From DTYU01 sp040757355 (GTDB lineage: Bacteria; Bacillota; Desulfotomaculia; Desulfotomaculales; Ammonificaceae), in assembly GCA_040757355.1 (NCBI GenBank), contig JBFLWY010000014.1:1-61742 (forward strand): a DNA stretch of 61,742 nt, written 5' to 3'. The position numbers and the translations under genes are program-made. The notes beneath the pieces were generated by a model that did not search any database, had not been told where the DNA came from, and saw nothing but the letters and a program-made list of their open reading frames with translations. Shown one piece after another: positions 48,403 through 55,953 of the stretch (the first letter of the stretch is position 1; each line of letters opens with the position of its first letter).

Positions 48403-48620
48403 AGATCGGTGTACCTAAGTGGCACGTGAAGTATGCTGTAATTTTCTTGCGCGAATGGAACCCTGAAACCAGAAGGTATGGCCAGGTGCGCTGGTTCGAG
48501 TTAAAACGGCCTGACCAGTACGGCCGGCGGGGCGGGCCGGTCTGCGCGGTGTGCGGCGGCGCGACCCGGTCCGTGTTGGACGGTGAAGGGTGGTGCGACC
48601 GGTGCCGGACGTACCAATAA
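48399..48620 (+). CDS. Small zinc-ribbon protein
   Basis: A 73-residue protein from GTG 48399 in a GTGA overlap with the initiator stop. The C-terminal half has CAVCGGATRSVLDGEGWCDRC, a four-cysteine ribbon; the N-terminal half is basic and aromatic (WHVKYAVIFLREWNPETRRYGQVRWFE). Likely binds nucleic acid; unknown. Confidence 0.6.
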   Translation: MKIGVPKWHVKYAVIFLREWNPETRRYGQVRWFELKRPDQYGRRGGPVCAVCGGATRSVLDGEGWCDRCRTYQ

Positions 48621-48868
48621 GGCGAAAGTGGCTTTTTGACACCGGTACGCAGTATTTGGATTGGGTGTATAACGAGTGCGGGCCCTGCCGGTACTACAAC
48701 CCGGACCGTCCAATAGGCATGGGGTGTCCGGTAGAGGAGACTGTAGCAAAGGCCTACGTACTTGGACCGGACAAGGTTCCTGTACCGGAAGAGTTGGAGG
48801 AGATAGATCCGCTTGCGTATCACCCGTACAGGTGTAAGCGCAGGAAGTTGGTGTTTAATTGGCACTAA
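48599..48868 (+). CDS. Hypothetical cysteine-containing protein
   Basis: An 89-residue protein from GTG 48599 (GTG 48590 possible), overlapping the previous gene. YNECGPCRYYNPDRPIGMGCPVEE contains three cysteines, and HPYRCKRRK ends near the C-terminus, so it may form a four-cysteine metal site. No family recognised. Confidence 0.55.
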   Translation, partial: PVPDVPIRRKWLFDTGTQYLDWVYNECGPCRYYNPDRPIGMGCPVEETVAKAYVLGPDKVPVPEELEEIDPLAYHPYRCKRRKLVFNWH

Positions 48869-49050
48869 GAAATCTATTCCCATACCCGCTGCCGGCGACC
48901 CGGGGCATCAGCGCCGAGGACCCGCTCGACTACCGGTTTGACGTCGCGCGCCGAGCCTGGGTGCACGACCCCGGTTGGTGGCGGAATATCCTGGGGCGGA
49001 AGTGTTCCGCCCGCAGAAGCGGTGATAAACTTTGCGGCCGGAAGAGGTAA
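48859..49050 (+). CDS. Possible small protein
   Basis: A 63-residue frame from TTG 48859 overlapping both neighbours (NLFPYPLPATRGISAEDPLDYRFDVARRAWVHDPGW). The ribosome site is only AGGAAG. Composition fits the region but nothing else supports it. Confidence 0.35.
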   Translation: MALRNLFPYPLPATRGISAEDPLDYRFDVARRAWVHDPGWWRNILGRKCSARRSGDKLCGRKR

Positions 49051-49613
49051 TTTCGTTTATCGGTGCGTTACACGAGGATACTGCGCTGGGGCCACTTGAT
49101 AAGAACGTGGGCACCCGCGTCTTTTTAAGCATGGACAGCCTGGGCGAGTGCCGGCTGTCGCGCAGGGCGATCGCCAGGAGCGAAGGTTTGTCGTCGAAGT
49201 CGGTGCGGCAGGCACTCGCCAAGCTGTGCGCCAGGGGTTGGCTCGTCACGGTCAGGGTCACGAAACAGGCCTTTACCTACCGTCCGGGGCCGCAGGCCGG
49301 TGCCCAAACCGGGGTACCAGGTTCCCCAGTGGGGAAAAATTTTCCCCAAAGTGGGGTAAAAATTTCCCCCCTTCGGGAAGAAAAAACCGGCGCCAGGCGG
49401 ATCGAGATGCGCCGGGACCAGGTGGAGCGGATCATCGCGGCGATGACGGAACTGCAGCGCCTGTACGACGCGGGCGCTGCCACGGACATGGCTGCCGTTA
49501 CGGAAGAGCAGAAGCGGCTGTGGTTGATATACAGCGAACAACTCCAGGATGATATTGACACCCTAGTCAAACACCTGGCGGGTTACCCGGAATCAAACAA
49601 ACGAGCCGACTGA
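49032..49613 (+). CDS. Winged-helix DNA-binding protein
   Basis: A 193-residue protein from TTG 49032. Residues about 35-80 form a winged helix (LSRRAIARSEGLSSKSVRQALAKLCARGWLVTVRV). A linker follows whose DNA holds a palindrome array, then a helical C-terminal half (RRDQVERIIAAMTELQRLYDAG). It may be a second replication or regulatory protein that binds its own gene. No family name assigned. Confidence 0.65.
   Translation: MRPEEVISFIGALHEDTALGPLDKNVGTRVFLSMDSLGECRLSRRAIARSEGLSSKSVRQALAKLCARGWLVTVRVTKQAFTYRPGPQAGAQTGVPGSPVGKNFPQSGVKISPLREEKTGARRIEMRRDQVERIIAAMTELQRLYDAGAATDMAAVTEEQKRLWLIYSEQLQDDIDTLVKHLAGYPESNKRAD
49322..49371. repeat. Palindrome array TTCCCCA/TGGGGAA inside the winged-helix gene
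   Basis: Five alternating half-sites in 50 bases: TTCCCCA-G-TGGGGAA is a perfect 15-base dyad, followed by TTTTCCCC, TGGGGTAAAA and AATTTCCCC. Spacing is about 7-13 bases. Looks like a multi-site operator or a second iteron set. Confidence 0.6.
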
Positions 49614-49667
49614 CGGTTTAAAGGGGGAGGTTGGGGGCGCGCAAGTGGATAAAAGGGGGGGTGGCAG

Positions 49668-49964
49668 TTGAAAAGGCACGATATACCTTGGTGCGGCCAG
49701 GTAAGTTGCAGGGCCTGTGTTATTATTTGCTGCGTGGTTATCGTAGTTGACCGAATTACATTTGGGTGTTTAGCCGGCATAGCTGCGGCTCTGATTCTTT
49801 ACTTCACCGGCTTAACCTCACTCCTTTTCCTGACGCTTATAAAAAAGTGTGTAGTTATTGGTATCTTCTTAGGAGCCGGTTGTGCTCTTTATGTAATCGT
49901 CAGGAGGTTTAAGACATTTAAGGATGTGTACCAAAAACAAGAGTGTTCTGAGAGAAAGGGGTGA
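49668..49964 (+). CDS. Small multi-pass membrane protein
   Basis: A 98-residue protein from TTG 49668 after a long G-run. Two or three hydrophobic segments: ACVIICCVVIVVDRI, FGCLAGIAAALILYFTGLTSLLFLTLI and CVVIGIFLGAGCALYVIV. Tail basic. This gene is noticeably less GC-rich than neighbours. Unknown function. Confidence 0.55.
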   Translation: MKRHDIPWCGQVSCRACVIICCVVIVVDRITFGCLAGIAAALILYFTGLTSLLFLTLIKKCVVIGIFLGAGCALYVIVRRFKTFKDVYQKQECSERKG

Positions 49965-49970
49965 AATAGA

Positions 49971-50441
49971 GTGGCTACCTGCCGGATATGCGGCTGCACC
50001 GATGAGCGGGCCTGCCCGGGCGGCTGTTATTGGGTGGAGCCCGACCTGTGCAGCCGGTGCGCGGAGCGGAGTGATGTTGATAAGGGACCCGAGGATCTAT
50101 TACGGCGCGATGGTGTTTGCTGCTCTTGCGGTAAACTCTTGGCTTCTTCCCTACACCTGAACCTGGTCGCACTTAACAAGCGCGCCACCTGGCGGTACCC
50201 GGTGTGGGACAACATGCTCTTGAAACCGGAACACGAGCGGATCCCCAGGGCGGTTTCAGTGGTATGCGACAAGTGCGTTGACGGTGAACGCATACCGGCC
50301 TGGGCTGTTGAATTCCGGTTCGGAGACTCCGGCCGGGCCGAAATCGTTTATCACGAGGTAACGGATTTACAGGACGTGTTTGAGATCACCGATGATATGC
50401 TTCTTCCAGTAGCCCCAGGCCGGGTTTACAACCGGGGGTAA
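49971..50441 (+). CDS. Phage-type zinc-finger protein
   Basis: A 156-residue protein from GTG 49971. N-terminal CRICGCTDERACPGGCYWVEPDLCSRC is a zinc-binding layout widespread in phage proteins; a second CCSCG and VVCDKC follow. The C-terminal half is acidic. Last gene before the late control region. Confidence 0.65.
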   Translation: MATCRICGCTDERACPGGCYWVEPDLCSRCAERSDVDKGPEDLLRRDGVCCSCGKLLASSLHLNLVALNKRATWRYPVWDNMLLKPEHERIPRAVSVVCDKCVDGERIPAWAVEFRFGDSGRAEIVYHEVTDLQDVFEITDDMLLPVAPGRVYNRG

Positions 50442-50455
50442 GTATTTTTCTTAAG

Positions 50456-50540
50456 TGATATACTCTCGCTTGAGTGAGCGTCCGGGCACTTGGTCGCGTG
50501 TCCCGGCAAGTGACGCGACTGTACAGTCAAGTGACCGGGT
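50456..50540 (+). promoter_or_regulatory. Candidate late promoter and operator region
   Basis: TG-A-TATACT at 50456-50464 is an extended -10-like box. Downstream, CAAGTG-A/C-C occurs inverted at about 50482 (CCGGGCACTTG) and direct at 50508 and 50528, the two direct copies 20 bases apart. GACTGTACAGTC at 50517-50528 is a perfect 12-base palindrome. Inferred to control the following structural genes. Confidence 0.55.
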
Positions 50541-50565
50541 CGGGGGAGGTGAATGACGCCGGATT

Positions 50566-51201
50566 ATGGAAGGTGAATATTTCTGGCGGTGCAAGTGCGG
50601 CGACCGGGCGGTGAACACACCGGACGGCGAGGGGCTGCGGGCGATCCGCCGGCACCGGATGAACAGCATGAAGACCGGCGACCGGGGGCACTACATCGAA
50701 GGGTTATTCGACGCCGCCGGCAACTGTCTGGTGAAGGGCGACGACCCGGAGACCGCGGTGGAGCTGGGTTTTTTAGACGCGGTGCCGGTGCCGGTCCGGG
50801 AGCAGCGGAAGGCGGCCAGGAAATCGAAGGCCGGCGCGCAGTTGCCGGAGAAGGGCGTAGTTAAAAACGTCAGCAACCTTCAGGGCGTGCTCACCGCGAT
50901 GCGGATCGCGCTGCCGCCCAGCGTTTGGGGCTGGCTGGCGCTCGGTTTTCGCTACTTGCGCAAGGAGGACGGCAGCCCCTTCACCTGGACGCCGGAAGAT
51001 GTAGGCCTCTATATCTCTGAGGTGATCACCCACTTTCACCAGGAGCACCTGCCGGAGTTCTTCGGCCTCAATCAACGGCAGGCTGCGGCGCCGGATATCG
51101 CCCGGCAACTTGCCGCTATCGCCGAGGGGATCCGCCAGATGGACCGGGGGGCGATGCTCCCGGTGGAGATTGCACGGGAGGGAAGCGCGAATGTCGTTTA
51201 A
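50566..51201 (+). CDS. Late-region hypothetical protein with possible zinc finger
   Basis: A 211-residue protein from ATG 50566; GGGGGAGGTG is rather distant. The N-terminus has a C-x-C..H..H arrangement (WRCKCGDRAVNTPDGEGLRAIRRHR). The middle is Lys/Arg-rich, then PSVWGWLALGFRYLRKEDGSPFTW and a helical end. No similarity to terminase small subunit that I can see. First gene of the late operon. Confidence 0.6.
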   Translation: MEGEYFWRCKCGDRAVNTPDGEGLRAIRRHRMNSMKTGDRGHYIEGLFDAAGNCLVKGDDPETAVELGFLDAVPVPVREQRKAARKSKAGAQLPEKGVVKNVSNLQGVLTAMRIALPPSVWGWLALGFRYLRKEDGSPFTWTPEDVGLYISEVITHFHQEHLPEFFGLNQRQAAAPDIARQLAAIAEGIRQMDRGAMLPVEIAREGSANVV

Positions 51202-52093
51202 GACGGCAGGCGGAATGGATCTGGCTCCGTTGAGGGTTGGGGCAGGCGATGATGCCGCGGATTTATACAAAAAGGTCGGCGAATCCGTAGTAAACAATGC
51301 CCTCAAAAATCTAACGGAAGGGGGTGCCGGCGTGGGGCTTGCGGGACAGGTGAAAGAGCTCGCGGAGACCGCCAAGGTACTCTCGGGCCTCTCCAAGGAG
51401 GAGGAGGAGCGGCTTTACGCGCGCCTCAAGGAGGAACGGGAGGCCAGAGAGAAAGCCGAGAAAGCGTTCAACGAGGTGCGCTCCGCCGGCAGCAGGGAAA
51501 GCCTGGAGATGTTCAAGATCATCATTGAGATGATGAACAAACAGGAGGAGCGGTTCCTGACGCTGCTCGAGCGCATGGAAAAGAAGTCGGGCGGCGACGG
51601 GAGCCTCTTAGAGAAGTTGGCCGTCGCCTACATTCAAAGGCTGGAACACGCGTCCCACAGCGATCCGGACGCGGAGATCGAGCGCCGGCTCGAGATGATC
51701 AAAAAACTCGGGGACATCATCTCGCCGCGGATGTCCCTTGACGACCAGATTAAGTGGATCACCGTCAAGGAGGATATCGAACTCAAGAAGCGACAGGCCG
51801 ACCGCGAGGAAAGCCAGACGAGGGAGCGGGGCGAGATGCTGCAGCAGGCGATCGGCGTGCTGGCGCAGTGGGCGCAGTCCAAGCAGGCGCCCCCCGCCGC
51901 GGGACAGGCCCCGGCCGCGGGCCCGGGACCCGGCGGCAATCCCGGGGAACAAAAACCCCTCCGGCGCTTCGTCTGCGACAACTGCGGCGAGGAAACGATC
52001 CTCCGCCGGCCGCCGAAGGTCTGCGCGGTTTGCGGCGCGCCCGCGCAGCCGCCCCAGCAGTCCCCCGCCCCGGCGCGGGAGGAAAGCGCGTAG
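51191..52093 (+). CDS. Coiled-coil protein with C-terminal zinc ribbon
   Basis: A 300-residue protein from ATG 51191, overlapping the previous gene by 11 bases. The body is a long charged helix (SKEEEERLYARLKEEREAREKAEKAFNEV; EEIERRLEMIKK-type), then an Ala/Pro/Gly linker and a zinc ribbon (FVCDNCGEETILRRPPKVCAVCG). It could be a scaffold or DNA-binding organiser, but no family is recognised. Confidence 0.6.
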   Translation: MSFKTAGGMDLAPLRVGAGDDAADLYKKVGESVVNNALKNLTEGGAGVGLAGQVKELAETAKVLSGLSKEEEERLYARLKEEREAREKAEKAFNEVRSAGSRESLEMFKIIIEMMNKQEERFLTLLERMEKKSGGDGSLLEKLAVAYIQRLEHASHSDPDAEIERRLEMIKKLGDIISPRMSLDDQIKWITVKEDIELKKRQADREESQTRERGEMLQQAIGVLAQWAQSKQAPPAAGQAPAAGPGPGGNPGEQKPLRRFVCDNCGEETILRRPPKVCAVCGAPAQPPQQSPAPAREESA

Positions 52094-52492
52094 GTGCTCC
52101 CCCTGCCCGAGTTCGCCAACTTAATCTTGTCCTGGGTGGACACCGGCGCGGTGGACCCCCGGCTGTTGGAGTGCGTCTGCGGCCGGATCGCTGCGGCGCC
52201 GCCCGACAAACTCGCAGCGGCCGCCGCGAGCGGCGCCGACCCGGTGGGGCGTCTCGCCGCCGTCCCCGGCGCGGTGCGCGCCGCCCGGGCGTGGCTCGGC
52301 AAGGAACGCCTCGGCCGGCTGGCGCAGGTCTCCCCCCAGCAGTCGCTGCACGTGGTCAACCTGGTGATCGACAACCTCCTCGAACGCCACCCCGCCCACG
52401 GTTTGATCCTTTTCGCGCACAAGGACTGGGCGCTACGCCTGGTGGTGGACGCCGTCGGCGTTCTCACCGAAGCGCAAGCAGCAGAAAAATAA
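52094..52492 (+). CDS. Alanine-rich hypothetical protein
   Basis: A 132-residue, mostly helical, protein from GTG 52094, which directly follows the previous TAG. VLPLPEFANLILSWVDTGAVDPRLLECVC and LQVSPQQ-like segments do not identify a family. It ends just before two strong hairpins that separate it from the membrane-protein block. Confidence 0.55.
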   Translation: MLPLPEFANLILSWVDTGAVDPRLLECVCGRIAAAPPDKLAAAAASGADPVGRLAAVPGAVRAARAWLGKERLGRLAQVSPQQSLHVVNLVIDNLLERHPAHGLILFAHKDWALRLVVDAVGVLTEAQAAEK

Positions 52493-52549
52493 ACCCGTTA
52501 TACTTTTCCAAACAACCTAACTTAAAATAGAAAAGTTCCTCCTTGGCCC

Positions 52550-52580
52550 GTGGCCTGGCCTTGTAGCCAGGCCAGGCCAC
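52550..52580. other. Strong GC hairpin
   Basis: GTGGCCTGGC pairs with GCCAGGCCAC (loop about ten bases). It lacks a T-run. With the next hairpin it may shape or protect the mRNA between two parts of the late region. Confidence 0.6.
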
Positions 52581-52613
52581 AACCCTTTTGCGGAAAACAA
52601 CCCACCTCCGGCA

Positions 52614-52660
52614 GCGCGGCCCGGCTTGTCGTCGGGAGCAGGCCGGGCCGCGCGGTTCTT
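52614..52660 (+). terminator. Putative rho-independent terminator in the late region
   Basis: GCGCGGCCCGGC pairs with GCCGGGCCGCGC (12 bp, loop of 15-17), followed by GGTTCTTTT. A partial terminator here would lower expression of downstream structural genes or separate transcripts; the T-run is imperfect. Confidence 0.55.
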
Positions 52661-52699
52661 TTCGGGATTCTTTTCGGGGAGTTTTCGGGGAGGTCGGCG

Positions 52700-53404
52700 A
52701 TGGCATTCGTATACACCAAACTGCTTGACCGCGCACAGGCCGGACCCCTGGTCGCGGATGTTTCTCTCGATACGTTTTGGGATATTATCCGGGACAGGCG
52801 CAACGTAGAGCAGCTTGTCAACGCCCAGTTCCGGCAGGCGGAGGCCGGCCTGCCGGAGGGCACCCGGGTGGAGATCGTCCTCGCCTGCCTCTACACCGTC
52901 CAGAACATAAGACCGAGCGACCTCGCTTACCGGTTTAACCTTGCTTATATCGAGGGTAAATTAGTGGACCCCGGCACCGGGGAAGCGATGCGCGCCTGGC
53001 CGGAGCACGGCAACACCGTCGCCTGGGCGAACGACGCCGCCGGCACCCTGACGCTCCGTTGGCGCAAGGGGGTTGTCTGGGGCTGGCGCATTATTTGGTA
53101 CCTCGTCGGCGTGATCTTATTTGGCCTGGCCGCCTACTACATATACAAGATGATCCACGCCTCCGGCTGGACGGCGTTTAAGGTGATTGAGCAGCGGGAA
53201 ATCCCTGTGAACAGTAAAGAAGAATGTCTACGGCAGGGCGGCACCTGGGACGAGGCGGCCAAGAAGTGTTACAAAAAAGTAATTACCCCTTGGGGCTGGC
53301 TGCTTTTCGGCCTGGGGGCGCTCGGCCTGCTCGCCGGGGCCCCTTGGGCGGCGCGCAAGGTCGCCGCGGCGGCACGGGCAAAGCGGGAGGCCGCGGAAGA
53401 GTGA
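52700..53404 (+). CDS. Two-helix membrane protein with disulfide-like external loop
   Basis: A 234-residue protein from ATG 52700 with GGGGAGG upstream. A soluble N-terminal region (about 1-120) precedes TM1 (WRIIWYLVGVILFGLAAYYIYKMI) and TM2 (WLLFGLGALGLLAGAPWAA). Between them is a loop KEECLRQGGTWDEAAKKCYKK, whose two cysteines and GG-W pattern suggest a small disulfide-stabilised module. It is the first of several late membrane proteins; I infer a virion-membrane component. Confidence 0.6.
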   Translation: MAFVYTKLLDRAQAGPLVADVSLDTFWDIIRDRRNVEQLVNAQFRQAEAGLPEGTRVEIVLACLYTVQNIRPSDLAYRFNLAYIEGKLVDPGTGEAMRAWPEHGNTVAWANDAAGTLTLRWRKGVVWGWRIIWYLVGVILFGLAAYYIYKMIHASGWTAFKVIEQREIPVNSKEECLRQGGTWDEAAKKCYKKVITPWGWLLFGLGALGLLAGAPWAARKVAAAARAKREAAEE

Positions 53405-53410
53405 CGCCGG

Positions 53411-53422
53411 GGTAACGTTACC
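53411..53422. promoter_or_regulatory. 12-base perfect palindrome GGTAACGTTACC
   Basis: Between two late genes, 69 bases before the next ATG. May be an operator or simple dyad. Confidence 0.4.
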
Positions 53423-53490
53423 GTGAAGCGGCGGCGGGCGCCGCGCTTAACTGCTATCATTTATACTAAGAAAAAAGAGGGAGCGAAATA

Positions 53491-53937
53491 ATGGCGACTG
53501 AGGGCAAATTTGGCGCGCAAATCGAAAAGGAGATTTTTAAAGGCATCGGGGGCGCGGTGGACGCGGCGGTCCTGGGCGCCGCGGTCGGCACCACGATGCT
53601 GTGGAACTCGATGCAGAAGAACGTCACGGCGTGGATGCTCGGCGAACTGCTCGTCACCGTGCTTATCGCCAGCAGCATCAGCACTTCTGCAGGTCTGATC
53701 AGAAGCATCGTGTTCGGCGTCGAGGCCGGCGCGGTCGCCAGCTTCCTGGCGCCGTGGTACGCAAAGAATGTCGCCGGGCAGACCGGGGTGCGGGTTGCTG
53801 TGCCCGCTCACCAGGCGCCGCCCGTGGCGGTGAGTTTCCCTGCGGCCGCCTATCAGACGCCACCTCAGGCACCGCAGAAGGGGGTGGGGTCGACCGCGCA
53901 ACCGGTTCCACGCGGCGTAAGCGTTCTGGATGTTTAA
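53491..53937 (+). CDS. Membrane protein with Pro/Ala/Tyr-rich tail
   Basis: A 148-residue protein from ATG 53491 (AGAGGGAG upstream). Two or three Gly/Ala-rich hydrophobic helices (DAAVLGAAVGTTML; GELLVTVLIASSIS; FGVEAGAVASFLAPW) precede a flexible Pro-rich region (HQAPPVAVSFPAAAYQTPPQAP) and a C-terminal RGVSVLDV. The next gene shares this plan and a similar last four residues (VLEI). Confidence 0.6.
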   Translation: MATEGKFGAQIEKEIFKGIGGAVDAAVLGAAVGTTMLWNSMQKNVTAWMLGELLVTVLIASSISTSAGLIRSIVFGVEAGAVASFLAPWYAKNVAGQTGVRVAVPAHQAPPVAVSFPAAAYQTPPQAPQKGVGSTAQPVPRGVSVLDV

Positions 53938-53982
53938 CAATTTAACAAGGCGGACGTCCTTGAGAAAGGGAGGTGAACAACT

Positions 53983-54372
53983 TTGCGCGTGAAGTTTAAC
54001 ACCCAGCAGCTCCTCGGAGGCGCCGCGGTCGCACTGGCGAACCACCTTGCGGACAAGCAGGATCTCGTCCTGCCCGAGGAGAGAAGGATCGGCAACAGCG
54101 AGCTGCTCAGCGCCGGCGTAATCTTAGGGGACCTCTTCTTCGGGGAGCGGGTCAGGGGCGCGGGCGCCGGGATTTTAAACGGCGCGGTGGCCGGCGCAGC
54201 CTACCGGCTGACGGACGCGCTCTTAAAGGGGGAGTTCCAGGCCCCGCCGCCGGCGACCACGAGCTATCCGGCGTACTACGCGCCGCCGGCCTACTACGCG
54301 CCGCCGGCCTACACTGAGCCGGCACCGGCGCCGGTAAGCGCACCAAGCGGCGCTAACGTCTTGGAAATCTGA
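53983..54372 (+). CDS. Gly-rich protein with Pro/Tyr-rich tail
   Basis: A 129-residue protein from TTG 53983 (GTG 53989 possible). N-terminal Gly/Ala-rich amphipathic helices (GGAAVALANHLADK; GERVRGAGAGILNGAVAGAAYRL) lead to YPAYYAPPAYYAPPAY repeats and end SGANVLEI. Same plan as the gene before it; likely paralogous or interacting virion membrane proteins. Confidence 0.6.
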   Translation: MRVKFNTQQLLGGAAVALANHLADKQDLVLPEERRIGNSELLSAGVILGDLFFGERVRGAGAGILNGAVAGAAYRLTDALLKGEFQAPPPATTSYPAYYAPPAYYAPPAYTEPAPAPVSAPSGANVLEI

Positions 54373-54419
54373 AAAAGTGACCTCTGTTCAAACCAAACCA
54401 AGTGGAGGTTGATTAACAA

Positions 54420-55484
54420 ATGAGCAAGGCAAGAAGAGAAATGCAGGTTTTAGGCGATTTTCTACACACCGGGGCGCAGGCCGCCGGGACCTGGTGGCGG
54501 CCTACCGCCGCGAGCGGCAACGGCGAGCTTGACAGCCACGAGGTCGCGGAGGTCGTGGCGATCGAAATCGTCCCGCCGGTGACGGGCGCCGGCGCGGCGG
54601 AGGACCTGCGCCGCGTCCACCTGGTGCTCGACGGCACGCTCGAACAATACAACCTGGTGCCGGGCACCGACACCTACTTGGTGACTCCGCCGCGGACCAA
54701 CGTGCGGGCCGGGCGCTTCCTGGCGTTCGGGAAACCCGTCTTCAACGTGGAGAACGGCCTGCTGGGGCTGCTGCAAGCCACCTGCCCGAAATACCGCAAA
54801 TCGCTGACGGTCGAGGCTTACGCCGGCGGCGCGATCACCGCCTCCTACCGCATCCGCCTGTGGGGCTACCGCTACCGGGCGGAGGACCTGGCCGCGGTGA
54901 CCGGTGTGTTGGGCGGCGCCGACAGCATCTTCGACCCCACCACCGGGCGGATGTCGGACTTCGTCAACCGGCCGCCGATCCAGCCGTCCGAGGACACCTG
55001 GACCCAACTTCCGGGCGGTCTGGACCAGGCCGTACCGAAAATCTTCCATTTCCTCCGGATGGCGTTCAACGCCAACGCCACCACCGCGAACGTGCCCTTC
55101 GAGTTTCGCTTCGATATCGGCAATGTCGCGTCGCGCGAAGAGGATCTCTATTTTCCCTACGACACCGAGAAGAAGGTCGCGATCATCCAGGGTCTGGGGG
55201 TGCGCGCACCCGCCAACCTGCTGCAGACCTGGGTGGATGTCGCCGGCGACGAGCGGCCGAAGTCGCGGATCCCGACCACGCAGTACCTGAACCCGCTGCA
55301 CTTCGGGAAGGCGTACCCGCTCTTCGCGGCCGACCATCCGGAGTATTTCACCGTGCCGCTCCTCGACAACCGCATCATGGTCGCCAACGAGAAGGCCGTG
55401 ATCCGCATAGTCGATAACGGCACGTCCATCGCCGCCAACCAGATCGCTGTGGTCGCTAACGGCGTCCTGGTTGAGCTGACGTAA
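54420..55484 (+). CDS. Putative major capsid protein (beta-rich, two-halved)
   Basis: A 354-residue protein from ATG 54420 after TGGAGG. By eye it is beta-rich with two halves: strands VVAIEIVPP, RRVHLVLDG, TYLVTPP, SLTVEAYAG, ASYRIRLWGYRY (about 45-155), then KIFHFLRMAFNANATTANVPFEFRFDIG, VAIIQGLGV, YFTVPLLDNRIMVANEKAVIRIVDNG (about 200-345). Such size and halving fit a double jelly-roll, but I cannot prove a fold from sequence. It shows no HK97 signature. As the largest late gene after small membrane proteins it is the best capsid candidate. Confidence 0.5.
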   Translation: MSKARREMQVLGDFLHTGAQAAGTWWRPTAASGNGELDSHEVAEVVAIEIVPPVTGAGAAEDLRRVHLVLDGTLEQYNLVPGTDTYLVTPPRTNVRAGRFLAFGKPVFNVENGLLGLLQATCPKYRKSLTVEAYAGGAITASYRIRLWGYRYRAEDLAAVTGVLGGADSIFDPTTGRMSDFVNRPPIQPSEDTWTQLPGGLDQAVPKIFHFLRMAFNANATTANVPFEFRFDIGNVASREEDLYFPYDTEKKVAIIQGLGVRAPANLLQTWVDVAGDERPKSRIPTTQYLNPLHFGKAYPLFAADHPEYFTVPLLDNRIMVANEKAVIRIVDNGTSIAANQIAVVANGVLVELT

Positions 55485-55504
55485 CGTAGAGGAGGTAGAA
55501 TAAA

Positions 55505-55894
55505 GTGCCGCTCACAAGGATACTGTTCCGCCCCGGCGCGGTAGCCGCGGGCAACAACATCAACCTGCCGTCGGGCGTCCCGGCGATCGACGCCGTCAGC
55601 TCCGCGCAGCTCCTGCGGGTGATCTCCTGCCAGGTGGATGCAACCGCAACGGCGGGTGATATTACCGCCTTTGTCGGACTGCTTGACGGTTCGGGCGCCG
55701 CCGTATCCGGCACGACGGTCGGACACGCCGGCGGTGCAGCGTCTGACATCGAGGTGCCGGCGGCCGTTAACACGGTCGCGGCCACGGCGACGAAGGTAGA
55801 CGCAGACACGATCACGCTCGACGTGGATACCACCGCCGCCGACCTGATCGAGCTGATTTACACACCGGTCGGGGCGCGGCTGCAGGTAGCGTAA
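55505..55894 (+). CDS. Beta-rich putative virion protein
   Basis: A 129-residue protein from GTG 55505 (GAGGAGG upstream). Alternating Thr/Val/Ala strands (QLLRVISCQVDATATAGDITAFVGLLDGSGAAV..DADTITLDVDTTAADLIELIYTPVG) suggest a beta sandwich. Possibly a minor capsid or decoration protein. Also the next gene's leader carries a CATCCTTC repeat at 55897-55915. Confidence 0.5.
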   Translation: MPLTRILFRPGAVAAGNNINLPSGVPAIDAVSSAQLLRVISCQVDATATAGDITAFVGLLDGSGAAVSGTTVGHAGGAASDIEVPAAVNTVAATATKVDADTITLDVDTTAADLIELIYTPVGARLQVA

Positions 55895-55953
55895 CCAATC
55901 ATCCTTCATCCCTCAGCCGTCATTCTTTCAGCAAAAGGGAGGCTTGCCCGTAA

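Noticed and set aside
51634..52467. Minus-strand 277-codon frame in the element
   Set aside because: GC-rich antisense frame over two coupled plus-strand genes; composition is Arg/Ser/Ala-rich and without domain signal.
54462..55337. Minus-strand 291-codon frame opposite the capsid candidate
   Set aside because: Antisense of a GC-rich gene; no ribosome site and no coherent fold pattern.
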